Notes: a model not told the origin generated them from the letters alone. Positions 16,017 through 25,621 are shown, counted from the stretch's first letter. The stretch is DNA of 33,193 bases from an uncultured Clostridia bacterium (GCA_947632225.1 CANROM010000004.1:1-33193), one strand, 5' to 3'. Program-made: numbers and translations.

Positions 16017-16904
16017 ATGATTTTAAAAGCTGTTAGAGATAACAAATTACAATCATTTGGCATAGTACTTGGCTTTCTTCTAATAGTAACATTATTTATT
16101 TACTTTATATGTTACTTAATGGATTTAGGCGTATACTCAATTATAATTGCGGTTATATTTTCTTCGACTGCAAGTATAATCTCATATTATAATTGTGATA
16201 AAATGGTGCTAGCTATGAATGGTGCAAGACCAGCAAATGAAGAGCAAGATAAGCAACTTAATTATATTTTAGAGGGCTTATGCTTAGCTTCTGGTCTCCC
16301 TAAACCAAAATTATATATAATTGATGACCCATCACCTAATGCTTTTGCTACAGGCCGTAATCCAGAACATGCAGTTATCTGCTTTACTACAGGTATACTA
16401 GAAAAGATGGATAAATACGAGCTTGAAGGTGTAATGGGACACGAGTTATCTCACATTAAAAATTATGATATATTACTCTCAACAGTAATATCTGTATTTG
16501 CTGGTTTTGTAGTAATGCTTTCAGACTTTGCAATTAGATATGGATTTAGAAGAAGACGTTCAAATGATAATGATAGTAGTATTCTAGACTTAGTTATCCT
16601 TGTTGTAGGACTTGTATTTATAGTCCTTGCTCCAATATTTACTAAGCTCATAGAACTAGCTATCTCTAGAAAAAGAGAGTTCTTAGCGGATGCAAATTCT
16701 GTTGAATTTACAAGAAATCCTCAGGGACTTATATCCGCACTAAAGAAACTACAGGGTGATGATTCTAGTATGAAAAATATTAGTAAGGCAACAGCTCATA
16801 TGTATATAAATGAGCCAGACAAAAAGCAAAGAGAAAAAACAGATATATTCTCTACTCACCCACCAATATCTGAACGTATAGCAAGACTTGAACATATAAA
16901 TTAG
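16017..16904 (+). CDS. htpX: HtpX-like M48 family membrane zinc protease
   Basis: A 295-residue integral membrane protease for quality control of membrane proteins. It has two N-terminal helices (about 15-60), the zinc motif HELSH (in GVMGHELSHIKNYD, near residue 142), two more helices around 158-173 and 192-213, and the third zinc ligand Glu in SRKREFLADANSVEF. The late STHPPISERIARL block is typical of M48B. GTGAGG precedes the ATG; second gene after lemA, with a terminator at its stop. Confidence 0.95.
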   Translation: MILKAVRDNKLQSFGIVLGFLLIVTLFIYFICYLMDLGVYSIIIAVIFSSTASIISYYNCDKMVLAMNGARPANEEQDKQLNYILEGLCLASGLPKPKLYIIDDPSPNAFATGRNPEHAVICFTTGILEKMDKYELEGVMGHELSHIKNYDILLSTVISVFAGFVVMLSDFAIRYGFRRRRSNDNDSSILDLVILVVGLVFIVLAPIFTKLIELAISRKREFLADANSVEFTRNPQGLISALKKLQGDDSSMKNISKATAHMYINEPDKKQREKTDIFSTHPPISERIARLEHIN

Positions 16905-16929
16905 TCTCTTAATGAGACTAATTTTTTTG
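16901..16929 (+). terminator. Terminator of lemA-htpX
   Basis: A 9-bp stem ATTAGTCTC / GAGACTAAT with a 5-nt loop, followed by TTTTTTG. It overlaps the htpX stop codon. Confidence 0.85.
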
Positions 16930-16947
16930 TTTTTTTACATTATTCTA

Positions 16948-16976
16948 TTTCAATTTACTATGCTATATGATATACT
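16948..16976 (+). promoter_or_regulatory. Possible promoter of dut
   Basis: TATACT (16971-16976) is a good -10, 27 bp before the start codon. The -35 at 17-bp spacing is only TTTCAA. Confidence 0.45.
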
Positions 16977-17002
16977 AACGATAGTGATTTAGGAGGTTAA
17001 TT

Positions 17003-17458
17003 ATGAGAACTAGAGGTTTTGAAATTGCAAAAGGATATGAAGATAAAGATATACATTTACCTGTTAGAAAAACAAAGAATTCTGCAGGATATGATGTTGA
17101 AGCAGCAGAAGATGTAGTTATTCCACCGTTTAAATTTGGAATGAAGCCTACTCTTATTCCAACAGGTCTTAAAGCATATTGCCAAGAAGATGAATTTTAT
17201 ATGTTAGTTAACAGAAGTAGTGGTCCAAAAAAAGGATTTATAATGGCTAACAGCATAGGAATTATAGACGCAGACTATTATGGTAATGAAACAAATGATG
17301 GACATTTCTACTTTCAATACTATAATTTCAAAGATGAAGATTTAGTAATTAAAAAAGGAGATGTAATTGGACAAGTTATATTCCAAAAGTATTTAACTGT
17401 AGATAACGATTCAGCAGATGGTGTTCGTACAGGTGGCTTTGGAAGTACATCAAAATAA
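17003..17458 (+). CDS. dut: dUTP diphosphatase
   Basis: A 151-residue trimeric dUTPase, which hydrolyses dUTP to dUMP and pyrophosphate, protecting DNA from uracil and feeding dTMP synthesis. Motif 1 is SAGYDVEA, motif 2 is VNRSSGPKKG, motif 3 is GIIDADYYGN (with catalytic Asp), motif 4 is GDVIGQVIFQ, and motif 5 is RTGGFGSTSK at the C-terminus. The inserted NETNDGHFYFQYYN stretch after motif 3 is longer than in many bacterial enzymes. TAGGAGG precedes the ATG. It is monocistronic between terminators. With tdk it gives this window two steps of thymidylate supply. Confidence 0.95.
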   Translation: MRTRGFEIAKGYEDKDIHLPVRKTKNSAGYDVEAAEDVVIPPFKFGMKPTLIPTGLKAYCQEDEFYMLVNRSSGPKKGFIMANSIGIIDADYYGNETNDGHFYFQYYNFKDEDLVIKKGDVIGQVIFQKYLTVDNDSADGVRTGGFGSTSK

Positions 17459-17482
17459 AGAAGCAAATATGCTTCTTTTTTT
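17458..17482 (+). terminator. Terminator of dut
   Basis: Stem AGAAGCA / TGCTTCT with a 4-nt loop, followed by TTTTTT, starting at the dut stop. Confidence 0.85.
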
Positions 17483-17492
17483 AGCTTTTGTA

Positions 17493-17521
17493 TTAACTTT
17501 TGTATAAGTTTATGTTATAAT
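17493..17521 (+). promoter_or_regulatory. Sigma-A promoter of the unknown gene at 17546
   Basis: TTAACT, 17 bp and TATAAT, the same boxes and spacing as the tdk promoter. Confidence 0.75.
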
Positions 17522-17545
17522 AGTAACACTTAGGAGTGATAAAAA

Positions 17546-18124
17546 GTGCAAGACTTATACATATATGTTGATAAGAATAAAGTCAACGATTGTTTAAAGT
17601 ATGGCATTAAATTATCTGAGTATGAAAACAGAGTTCTTAAGTTAAATGAAATTAGTAAAAGAGGAATACAAGCTTATCTTACACCAAAAGACTCCGAGCT
17701 TTATGGCGATGATGAGTTTGATTGTATAAGAGTATCAACCAAAAATTTAACTGCAATAGTATTTAATAAAATATGTGAAAATACAGATTTAATAGAACAA
17801 TATGTTTGTAATGTAGAAGAATATAACTATGGTGATTATGAATCACCTGAGGCTATTATATGTTCTTCTATTTTGCCAGAGAATTTATATCCATATAATA
17901 AGATATTAGATAAACCTTTACTAGTACAAAACTCACGTGAGTTCTACTATGAAAAATGTATAAATGAAATAATGGAAACAGATAAATTTAGTAAGTATGA
18001 GCTATATCAAACATTACTTATTCTTGGTGAACAGAAGAAATTATACAAAGTTTCAAAAGTAAAAAATGTTAAAATATACACAGATGTTATAAGTGGTACA
18101 AAATATACAAAGAGGAGCAATTAG
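17546..18124 (+). CDS. Protein of unknown function
   Basis: A 192-residue soluble protein with a GTG start supported by AGGAG 9 nt upstream. I do not recognise a family. There is no signal peptide or membrane helix. The N-terminal part (YIYVDKNKVNDCLKYGIKLSEYENRVL...KRGIQAYLTPKDS) has the rhythm of ADP-ribosyltransferase-type folds that begin with a 'his/asp-x-x-n-x-x-x-x-l-x-x-G-I' segment, such as DarT-like or KptA-like proteins. That is only a visual resemblance. The C-terminal part is helical and lysine-rich. It has its own good promoter and a terminator, so it is a real single-gene unit. Confidence 0.6.
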   Translation: MQDLYIYVDKNKVNDCLKYGIKLSEYENRVLKLNEISKRGIQAYLTPKDSELYGDDEFDCIRVSTKNLTAIVFNKICENTDLIEQYVCNVEEYNYGDYESPEAIICSSILPENLYPYNKILDKPLLVQNSREFYYEKCINEIMETDKFSKYELYQTLLILGEQKKLYKVSKVKNVKIYTDVISGTKYTKRSN

Positions 18125-18137
18125 CTCCTCTCTTTTT
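18112..18137. terminator. Terminator between convergent genes
   Basis: Stem GAGGAGC / GCTCCTC with a 5-nt loop, followed by TCTTTTTT on the plus strand. It overlaps the stop of the unknown gene and may also act for the HlyD-like gene. Confidence 0.8.
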
Positions 18138-19351
18138 TACTCTTGTATTACTAACTCATCATATAGCTCTAGCTTAAATGTAGTATCATATCCCATTTTT
18201 TCTTTTTCCTCATTTGAATAATTTTCTACTATTGCTATACTATCACTACTTGTTACTATTTTTACAGGTACCTTTACATATTCAGCACCATACACCATGA
18301 GTACATACTTATGTCCATTTTCTTCATATATGGCATTTTGTGGTATTGCCATTCCATTATATGATTTCCAAATTACTTCACATGCAAGTTTTCTTGTATC
18401 TATTAGATCTTCAATCTCATTGCTTATTTGAAATAATGAATAGTTGTATTCATCATCTTGCATGTTTTTAATTAGGTACGCAGTGATATATCTGTTTTCA
18501 AAGTCTGTTATTCTTAATCTATAGTTATATCCTGTTTTTATGTACTGATCTTTATCTGATCTTGCAGTTTTTAGCAATAAATATGTTCTGTAATTATCTA
18601 CAATTTTTATTCCAAAATCACTACTTATGTGCGTATCATAATCACTTACTATTTTGTTAAAATCTTGTATTGTAGAATTTTCAATATTTGAAAAATTATA
18701 ACTGTTTTCTAGTCCATCTATCTTGTATGTCACAAGTCCAGTAACAGGAGCAGATATTGTACTAGAAGATTGTTTACTAAGTTTTACTAGTTCTTCTCTT
18801 TTATTTACCAAATCTCTAATAGCTGAGCTATCAGGTGTAGCATTTGCAATAATATTTATCTTCTTATATGCTAAATCATCCAGCTTAGTCTTATACTCTT
18901 GCATTTTCAAGTATGAAGTACTTTTTTGTATCTCTTTTGAATACTCTAGTATTTTTTTCTCTATTGATGCAATTTCTGCAGAAGTAGAATAGTTAGCTGG
19001 CAAATCTTTTACTAGTGTTTGTATCTGCTTGTCTATATCATTTATTTGTTTTAAATAATCATCATAATCATTATTTCTGTATGTAGCTATAGCTTCATTT
19101 TTTGACGCTTTCTTTCCTTGCTCTATAATTGCTGTAACTGGTAAAGATTTATCATAATCTACTAGCGTATCATTTTTTATAATATATACATTTGTATCTT
19201 CAGCCATCTCTATTGTTCCCTTAGTTACAGTATAAGTTGTTTTCTTTTTTAACGAATCTCTACTTAAAGAAATAGCAAAAAACAAAACAATAACTAATAT
19301 TAAAGCTATAATTTTAAAATTAGACTTTAAAAATTCACCTACTTTACTCAT
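18137..19351 (-). CDS. HlyD-like membrane fusion / efflux adaptor protein
   Basis: A 404-residue protein with one N-terminal membrane helix (IIALILVIVLFFAISLS, about 15-31). An outside part follows: a split lipoyl-like beta region (KGTIEMAEDTNVYIIKND... and later SSSTISAPVTGLVTYKIDG), with two helices between them (LKQINDIDKQIQTLVKDL..., IASIEKKILEYSKEIQKS...), and a C-terminal beta domain ending VPVKIVTSSDSIAIV. This lipoyl-coiled-coil-lipoyl order is that of HlyD/RND-type adaptors, but no transporter gene is adjacent. It starts 9 bp after miaA, so it is the last gene of the mutS-mutL-miaA run. What it links to is unknown. Confidence 0.75.
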   Translation of the reverse strand: MSKVGEFLKSNFKIIALILVIVLFFAISLSRDSLKKKTTYTVTKGTIEMAEDTNVYIIKNDTLVDYDKSLPVTAIIEQGKKASKNEAIATYRNNDYDDYLKQINDIDKQIQTLVKDLPANYSTSAEIASIEKKILEYSKEIQKSTSYLKMQEYKTKLDDLAYKKINIIANATPDSSAIRDLVNKREELVKLSKQSSSTISAPVTGLVTYKIDGLENSYNFSNIENSTIQDFNKIVSDYDTHISSDFGIKIVDNYRTYLLLKTARSDKDQYIKTGYNYRLRITDFENRYITAYLIKNMQDDEYNYSLFQISNEIEDLIDTRKLACEVIWKSYNGMAIPQNAIYEENGHKYVLMVYGAEYVKVPVKIVTSSDSIAIVENYSNEEKEKMGYDTTFKLELYDELVIQE

Positions 19352-19360
19352 ATTACTCTC

Positions 19361-20296
19361 CTAATTATTTTTCACAACTCTTAGAATTTCATCTACTAAG
19401 GCGTCTTTAGGTTTGCTTCCGTCTAGCTTTATAGTATCTAGCTTATTATTAAACCAAGTCATTTGCCTTTTAGCATAGTGTCTAGTCTCTTTCTTTAATG
19501 TTTCAATTGCCGCTTCCAATGTAACTTCACCTCTAAAGTAAGGAAAAAACTCCTTATATCCAATAGCTTGCATGCACGTATTATTTAAAGGTAAGTTCAT
19601 ATCATATACTTTTCTTGCTTCGTCTAATATTCCATCTTTAACCATAAGGTCTACTCTAAGATTTATTCTATTATACAAATATTCTCTTTCCTGTTCAATG
19701 CAAAATACAATAAAATCGTATTTTCCTTCTTCTTTTTCTATACGCTCTTTTTCCTTTTGCATGTGCACAGACTTTAGTATTTTAGATTTATTTGCCATTT
19801 CAATAGCTCTTATTACACGTTTTACATTATTCATATGTATTTTTTCTGCACTCTCAGAATCTATTTCCTCAAGCATTTTGTGTAGATACTCATTTCCTTT
19901 TTCTTTTGCTATATTTTCTAGTCTTTGTCTTAGTTCTTGATCTTGTTCTTCTTCCTCAAAGTTCATATCATAAACTACAGCATTCATATATAGTCCTGTG
20001 CCACCTGCAATGATAACATTTTTGCCTCTACTTTTTATTTCTTCAATTTTATCATAGCACATCTTTTTAAAGTCTGCAACGCTAAAGTTATCTTCTACAT
20101 TACATATATCAATAATGTGATGAGGTATTCCTTGTGCTTCTTCTTTTGTAACCTTAGCTGTTCCTACATCTAGTCCTTTATATATTTGCATTGAATCAGC
20201 AGATATTATCTCTGCATCGATTTTTTTAGCAAGTTCAATAGCAAGTCCTGTTTTTCCAGATGCTGTAGGTCCAACTATACAAATAATCTTATCCAA
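19361..20296 (-). CDS. miaA: tRNA dimethylallyltransferase
   Basis: A 311-residue enzyme that adds a dimethylallyl group from DMAPP to N6 of A37 in tRNAs reading UNN codons. P-loop GPTASGKT at residues 8-15, ADSMQIYKGLDVGTAK near 34, GGTGLYMNAV near 99, and the C-terminal ETRHYAKRQMTWFN block are all diagnostic. The length is normal. It lies 8 bp after mutL in the conserved Firmicute order mutS-mutL-miaA and is co-transcribed with it. Confidence 0.96.
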   Translation of the reverse strand: MDKIICIVGPTASGKTGLAIELAKKIDAEIISADSMQIYKGLDVGTAKVTKEEAQGIPHHIIDICNVEDNFSVADFKKMCYDKIEEIKSRGKNVIIAGGTGLYMNAVVYDMNFEEEEQDQELRQRLENIAKEKGNEYLHKMLEEIDSESAEKIHMNNVKRVIRAIEMANKSKILKSVHMQKEKERIEKEEGKYDFIVFCIEQEREYLYNRINLRVDLMVKDGILDEARKVYDMNLPLNNTCMQAIGYKEFFPYFRGEVTLEAAIETLKKETRHYAKRQMTWFNNKLDTIKLDGSKPKDALVDEILRVVKNN

Positions 20297-20304
20297 AATT
20301 TTAC

Positions 20305-22206
20305 CTACTTTCTTAAAAATCTTCTTTCTATTTCATACTTAGAAATCTCGTAAGCTGTTGGTCTGCCATGAGGACATGTAAAAGGATTATCTAGCTTTAC
20401 CATTTGGTCTATTAAATTTATTTGTTCTTCTCTATCTAGTTTCATTTTTCCTTTTACTGCAGCCTTGCAAGCAAGAGTAGCAAGAAATCTAAATTCCTTT
20501 TCAGATTTTTCTGTTTTAGATGCTCCCATAAGCTCCTCAATTATGTCCTTAAACATAGACTTATATTCTATATCATAGCCTATATTTGGTACTCCAGCTA
20601 TTTTTATAGTATTATCTCCAAATTCTTCAAGCATAAAGCCAGCCTTTTCAAACATTTCCATATTATTAGTAACTACATCCATTTCCTTAGATGATAGCTC
20701 TACTAATGTAGGTATTAGAAGTAGTTGTGTTTGTCTATCTTTTGAATAGTATGCCTCTTTAATTTGCTCATATAAAAGTCTCTCATGAGCTGCATGCTGA
20801 TCAATAATGTACATTTTATCTTTTATTTGAATAATAATATAAGTATCAAAAACATTACCTATATATTTATACAATAATTCTTCCTTCTCTTGTGGTAATA
20901 TTGACTCTTCTTCATAATGCTCAACTTCAAATACAGGTTTACTTTCTTCTATTTCAGGTACTTCCTCTTTTTCTTCATTTAGCACTTTTTCACTTACATT
21001 TCCAAATTTATTATTTAAGTTTTCTATTAAGCTATTAGTATTTGGTGCTGGTGCCTCTACTTTTTGAACTGACTTATTATATAGCTTTTGTGTTGCATCT
21101 TCAAAGTCATACTTTTTCTCATCTTTTTCTACTATAACACCATTATTTATTAAATCTTTTGTTATCTGCTCTATTTTTTTATCTTCTCTTACAATAGAAA
21201 AAGGACTTGTCTCTCTATTATTTTTTTCTAAAGCACTTCTAACGGCGTGATAAACTACATCAAATACTTTAGACTCATCTGCAAACTTAACTTCTAGCTT
21301 TGCAGGATGAACATTTACATCTATTGATGCAGGGTTCATATATACATTACATACAATAAATGGGTGCTTATTTATAGCAAACTTTTGCTCACAAGCCTTA
21401 TCTATTGCAGTAGATATAGTCTTATCTTTTATATATCTGTTGTTTATATATGTATACTGATGCATTCTTGTTGATCTAGAAATAGATGGAAGTCCAATCA
21501 TACCAAACACTTTCATATCATTTATCTCATAGTCTATATCTACAACTGCATCATATATTTCTTTTCCAAATATATCATATATAGTATCATGCAAATTTCC
21601 TGTACCAGATGTTTGTATAATAGTCTTACCATTATTTATATATCTAAAGCTAATTTGTGGGTTAGCAAGCGCTATTCTAGTTACTACATCTTCAATGTAT
21701 CCTGCCTCAGTATAATCTTTCTTTAAGAATTTAAATCTTGCAGGTACATTATAAAAGACATCAAAAATCTCTATCTTTGTTCCATTAACTGCAGGAGCAA
21801 CTTCCTTTGACACAATATTTCCAGCTTCAACTCTAACCCTTGTTCCAACATTTTCATCGACATTTTTAGTAACAAGTGTTATCTTAGAAATAGCAGCAAC
21901 AGAAGCTAATGCCTCACCTCTAAACCCCATAGAAGTTATTTTTGCTAAATCTTCTTCTTTTCTTATTTTACTTGTAGCATGTCTTTCAAATGCAAGCTCA
22001 ATATCGTCAGACTTAAAACCAGTTCCGTTATCTGTTATCTTAATATAGCTTATTCCACCTTTTCCTATTTCTATTGATATAGCTGTAGCCTTAGCATCTA
22101 TAGAATTTTCAACAAGTTCTTTTACTATTGATGCAGGTCTATCTACAACCTCGCCAGCAGCTATTTTATTTATAGTTTGTTCATCTAATAATACAATGTC
22201 TCCCAT
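20305..22206 (-). CDS. mutL: DNA mismatch repair protein MutL (endonuclease type)
   Basis: A 633-residue mismatch-repair ATPase. The N-terminal GHKL ATPase has IAAGEVVDRPASIVKELVEN, the DNGTGF motif and GFRGEALASVAAI. A variable acidic linker spans about 340-440. The C-terminal domain carries the metal-dependent nicking motif DQHAAHERLLYE (DQHA-xx-E-xxxx-E), plus the late CPHGRPTAYEI block. It should therefore nick DNA itself, as in bacteria lacking MutH. AAAGGGAG lies before the ATG. It is downstream of mutS, with a terminator-like hairpin between them, and upstream of miaA. Confidence 0.97.
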   Translation of the reverse strand: MGDIVLLDEQTINKIAAGEVVDRPASIVKELVENSIDAKATAISIEIGKGGISYIKITDNGTGFKSDDIELAFERHATSKIRKEEDLAKITSMGFRGEALASVAAISKITLVTKNVDENVGTRVRVEAGNIVSKEVAPAVNGTKIEIFDVFYNVPARFKFLKKDYTEAGYIEDVVTRIALANPQISFRYINNGKTIIQTSGTGNLHDTIYDIFGKEIYDAVVDIDYEINDMKVFGMIGLPSISRSTRMHQYTYINNRYIKDKTISTAIDKACEQKFAINKHPFIVCNVYMNPASIDVNVHPAKLEVKFADESKVFDVVYHAVRSALEKNNRETSPFSIVREDKKIEQITKDLINNGVIVEKDEKKYDFEDATQKLYNKSVQKVEAPAPNTNSLIENLNNKFGNVSEKVLNEEKEEVPEIEESKPVFEVEHYEEESILPQEKEELLYKYIGNVFDTYIIIQIKDKMYIIDQHAAHERLLYEQIKEAYYSKDRQTQLLLIPTLVELSSKEMDVVTNNMEMFEKAGFMLEEFGDNTIKIAGVPNIGYDIEYKSMFKDIIEELMGASKTEKSEKEFRFLATLACKAAVKGKMKLDREEQINLIDQMVKLDNPFTCPHGRPTAYEISKYEIERRFLRK

Positions 22207-22265
22207 ATAAAAATCTCCCTTTTTTCACTCTAATTATACTATTATTTTGTACTTTTTACAAGGAT

Positions 22266-22294
22266 AATAGAAAAAGCGCAAAAAACTCTGCGCT
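22266..22294 (-). terminator. Intercistronic hairpin after mutS
   Basis: On the minus strand AGCGCA / TGCGCT (8-nt loop) is followed by TTTTTC. It sits between mutS and mutL and would lower mutL expression relative to mutS rather than abolish it. Confidence 0.6.
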
Positions 22295-24896
22295 AATCTA
22301 ATTTTTCTTTTAATTTATATAATACTTCTAGGGCATCTTTTGGTGTTAGCTCGTCTAAGTTTATCTTTTCTAGTGAGCTTACAACTCCTGCCATTTTATA
22401 ATTAAACATATCCATTTGTACTTCTTCTGTTGTTATTTTTTTCTTCTTTTCGTCAATAGTCTTCTTAGCTAGGTCTACATTTTCTAGATATTTTAATATC
22501 TCTTTAGCTCTAGATATAACTGGCTTTTTAACTCCAGCAAGTTTTGCAACATATATACCGTATGACTCATCCGCTCCACCAGGTGTAATTTTTCTTAGGA
22601 AGATAACATCGTCTCCTCTTTCTTTTACTGCTACAGAGTAATTTTTTACCCCTGGTATCTTTTCTTCTAGCTCTATTAGTTCATGATAGTGTGTTGCAAA
22701 TAATGTTTTAGCTCCTATCTTCTCAAGATCTGCTATATATTCTACAGTTGCCCAAGCTATAGCAAGTCCATCATAAGTTGATGTGCCTCTTCCTATTTCA
22801 TCTAATATAAGTAAACTATTTTTAGTAGCATTTTCTAATATATTAGATAGCTCTTGCATCTCGACCATAAATGTAGATTGTCCCATAGCAAGATCATCTG
22901 ATGCTCCAATTCTAGTAAATATTCTATCTACAATAGATATCTTAGCACTATCTGCTGGTACAAAGCAACCAAGTTGTGCCATATAAGTTATTAGTGCTAC
23001 TTGTCTCATATAAGTAGATTTACCTGCCATATTTGGTCCAGTAATTATTAAAAATCTATCATTATCATTATTTAAGTATGCATCATTTGGTATAAACTGC
23101 TCGCCTTTTATTGCTTTTTCTACTACTGCATGTCTTCCGTTTTTTATATCTATAACTCCATCTTCTGTTATTTCAGGTTTAACATAGTTGTTATTTACTG
23201 CTACAGTTGCAAATGCAGATAGTACATCAAGTATAGATACAATTGAAGCTGTTTTTTGTATACGAATAACTTGTTTTGCAACCTCATCACGAATACTGCA
23301 AAATAGGTCGTACTCAAGGTCTACAAGTTTTTCTTTTGCTCCAACAATCTTGTCTTCGATATTTTTTAACTCTTCTGTTACATATCTTTCAGCACCTGCT
23401 AAAGTCTGTTTTCTTATATATCTATCTTCAGGTACCATGCTTTTATATGAATTAGTTACCTCAATATAGTATCCAAATACTCTATTATATCCTATTCTTA
23501 GCCATTTTCCTTTTATTCCTGTAAGCTCTTTTTCTTTTGCTTCAAGTTCCATTAGCCATTCTTGTCCTTTAGAAGATGCAAGTCTATACTCATCTACTAA
23601 ATCATTAAACCCGTCTTTAATTATTCCACCATCTTTTACTGTAACTCCAGCATCTTCTGCTATAGACTTATCTATTAGAGTATATACATCTTCAAGTGTA
23701 TCAAGAGTATTGTAAAACTCGGTAAAATATTCATCTTGTGTACTATCTACTATTTTATTTAGTAGAGCTTTTAATGTAGGTAATTTTTGAAGTGAGTTTT
23801 TAAGAGATATTAGTTCTCTAGCATTTACACTACCACCTACTACTTTTGACACAAGTCTTTCTATATCATAAACAGTTTTTAATGTTTCTTGTAACTCATC
23901 TCTATAAATATTGTTTTTATATAGTACTTCAACAGCATTTAGTCTCTTATCTATTTCAGCTTTATCTAGTAAAGGTGATTCAAGCCAATGTCTAAGAGCT
24001 CTACCACCCATTGCTGTTACTGTTTCATCTAGTACCCAAAGTAAGCTTCCCTTTTTAGTTTTTTCTCTGTTTGCTTCTAGAATTTCTAGATTTTTCCTTG
24101 TTGTAGTATCTAGTTGCATATATCTTTCAATTTCATATTTTTCTATACTATTTATCTGCTCTATTGAGCCTTTTTGTGTTTCTTCAATATAGTTTAATAA
24201 TAACAAAGCTGCTTGTTTTTCCAAAGAGGTAATATCTGCTGTGCAGTTTTTAGTAATTTCATCTAGCTTTTTGTTATTATCTAAATTATTATATGTACTT
24301 ACATATATATTAAATAACTTGTTAAATTCATTAAAAAATATAGCATTTTCTTTTGAAGTATCACTAACCACAATTTCTGCTGGTGATATTCTAGATATTT
24401 CATTTAAAATCTTACTATTTATATCTACTCCTTTTAAGCTAGATATAAAGAACTCACCTGTTGAAATATCACAAAAAGAAATTGATGCTTCTTTTTTATC
24501 TATGAATAATGAGGCAATGTAGTTATTCTTTTTCTCATCTAACATGGTAAGATCAGTTATTGTACCAGGTGTTACAATTTTAACTACATCTCTTTTTACT
24601 ATTCCCTTAGCAAATCTTGGATCTTCCAATTGCTCACATATTGCAACTTTATATCCTTTTTCTACAAGTCTAGGTATATAAGTATTTACAGCATGATGTG
24701 GTATTCCACACATAGGAGCTCTTTCTTCCAAGCCACAATCTTTTCCTGTTAATGTAAGTTCAAGCTCTTTACTTGCTGTTATGGCATCATCAAAAAACAT
24801 TTCGTAAAAGTCACCAAGTCTATAAAATAATATACAGTCTTTATATTTCTCTTTTGTGTCCAAATAGTTTTGCATCATTGGTGTAACTGTTGCCAT
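22293..24896 (-). CDS. mutS: DNA mismatch repair protein MutS
   Basis: An 867-residue mismatch-recognition ATPase. The mismatch-reading Phe-x-Glu is in GDFYEMFFDDA near residue 30. The clamp and lever helices follow, then the ABC-type ATPase with Walker A ITGPNMAGKST (about residue 615), the signature region, and Walker B LLILDEIGRGTSTYDG. The C-terminus is short and ends with a helical dimerisation segment. Length is typical for MutS1. AAGGGGG precedes the ATG, and a TTGCTT-N17-TATAAT promoter lies just upstream. It works with MutL encoded next. Confidence 0.97.
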   Translation of the reverse strand: MATVTPMMQNYLDTKEKYKDCILFYRLGDFYEMFFDDAITASKELELTLTGKDCGLEERAPMCGIPHHAVNTYIPRLVEKGYKVAICEQLEDPRFAKGIVKRDVVKIVTPGTITDLTMLDEKKNNYIASLFIDKKEASISFCDISTGEFFISSLKGVDINSKILNEISRISPAEIVVSDTSKENAIFFNEFNKLFNIYVSTYNNLDNNKKLDEITKNCTADITSLEKQAALLLLNYIEETQKGSIEQINSIEKYEIERYMQLDTTTRKNLEILEANREKTKKGSLLWVLDETVTAMGGRALRHWLESPLLDKAEIDKRLNAVEVLYKNNIYRDELQETLKTVYDIERLVSKVVGGSVNARELISLKNSLQKLPTLKALLNKIVDSTQDEYFTEFYNTLDTLEDVYTLIDKSIAEDAGVTVKDGGIIKDGFNDLVDEYRLASSKGQEWLMELEAKEKELTGIKGKWLRIGYNRVFGYYIEVTNSYKSMVPEDRYIRKQTLAGAERYVTEELKNIEDKIVGAKEKLVDLEYDLFCSIRDEVAKQVIRIQKTASIVSILDVLSAFATVAVNNNYVKPEITEDGVIDIKNGRHAVVEKAIKGEQFIPNDAYLNNDNDRFLIITGPNMAGKSTYMRQVALITYMAQLGCFVPADSAKISIVDRIFTRIGASDDLAMGQSTFMVEMQELSNILENATKNSLLILDEIGRGTSTYDGLAIAWATVEYIADLEKIGAKTLFATHYHELIELEEKIPGVKNYSVAVKERGDDVIFLRKITPGGADESYGIYVAKLAGVKKPVISRAKEILKYLENVDLAKKTIDEKKKKITTEEVQMDMFNYKMAGVVSSLEKINLDELTPKDALEVLYKLKEKLD

Positions 24897-24920
24897 TTTT
24901 AGTCCCCCTTAAACACGTTT

Positions 24921-24949
24921 ATTATATCAAAAAAAGTAGAAAAAAGCAA
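24921..24949 (-). promoter_or_regulatory. Sigma-A promoter of mutS
   Basis: On the minus strand TTGCTT, 17 bp and TATAAT, about 25 bp before the mutS start. Confidence 0.75.
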
Positions 24950-25031
24950 CATAACTTAATAGCAGTAGCTTGTTATTATTGTGCAATTGACAGGTATATT
25001 ATAATCTAATTATAAAATGAAATTATCATTG

Positions 25032-25061
25032 TTATCTTTGCATCTTTTTTTTCGTTATAAT
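25032..25061 (+). promoter_or_regulatory. Possible promoter of the ECF sigma operon
   Basis: TATAAT at 25056-25061 lies 35 bp before the sigma gene, with TTATCT 18 bp upstream. A CGT just before the -10 (TTCGTTATAAT) could instead be the -10 of an ECF-type autoregulated promoter; I cannot decide. Confidence 0.35.
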
Positions 25062-25096
25062 AGATGTAACAAGGTTTATATAGAAAAGGAGGAGTT

Positions 25097-25621
25097 ATGA
25101 GCATTGAGTACATTGTTAATAAATACACAAACTTAATATATAAAATATGTCTAGATATGCTTTCGTCTTCTCCTGATGCTCAAGATATGTCACAAGAAGT
25201 ATTTCTTAGCTTTTACTTGCATATGGAAGAATATATATCGCTACCAGAAAACGATATTAAAAACATACTATGCAAAATTGCTCTAAATAAATGCAAAGAT
25301 TATCTAAAGAGTAAATCATATAAGCTAAAGTTACTAACAAATGACGATGAAACAGATTTAGCTAACTACGAAGAAGATAACAACATTCTAGAAGAGATAA
25401 TTAAACAAGATTCTCAAAACTATATACAAAAGATTATAAACGAACTAAAAGAACCATATAATGATATTCTTTATTGTTATTATATTGATTGTCTGAGTCT
25501 AGATGAAATATCTTCTAAGCTAAATATTGCTAAACCGACATTGAAAGTACAAATATATCGCGGTAAAAAAATATTAAAAGAAAAACTTGAAGGAGATTAT
25601 GGAGGTGGTTTTATATCATGA
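25097..25621 (+). CDS. ECF-type RNA polymerase sigma factor
   Basis: A 174-residue sigma-70 family protein. Region 2 is seen in YIVNKYTNLIYKICLDML...AQDMSQEVFLSFYLHM, and region 4 is a helix-turn-helix in DCLSLDEISSKLNIAKPTLKVQIYRGKKIL. Region 3 is absent, as in the ECF group. AAAGGAGGAG precedes the ATG. The stop overlaps the next ATG in ATGA, so it is translationally coupled to a small membrane protein that is probably its anti-sigma. The following genes point to envelope stress. No ligand or trigger can be inferred. Confidence 0.92.
   Translation: MSIEYIVNKYTNLIYKICLDMLSSSPDAQDMSQEVFLSFYLHMEEYISLPENDIKNILCKIALNKCKDYLKSKSYKLKLLTNDDETDLANYEEDNNILEEIIKQDSQNYIQKIINELKEPYNDILYCYYIDCLSLDEISSKLNIAKPTLKVQIYRGKKILKEKLEGDYGGGFIS

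Noticed and set aside
24987-25005. TTGACA and TATAAT upstream of the ECF sigma gene read as one promoter
   Set aside because: The two boxes are only about 7 bp apart, far from the 16-18 bp needed.
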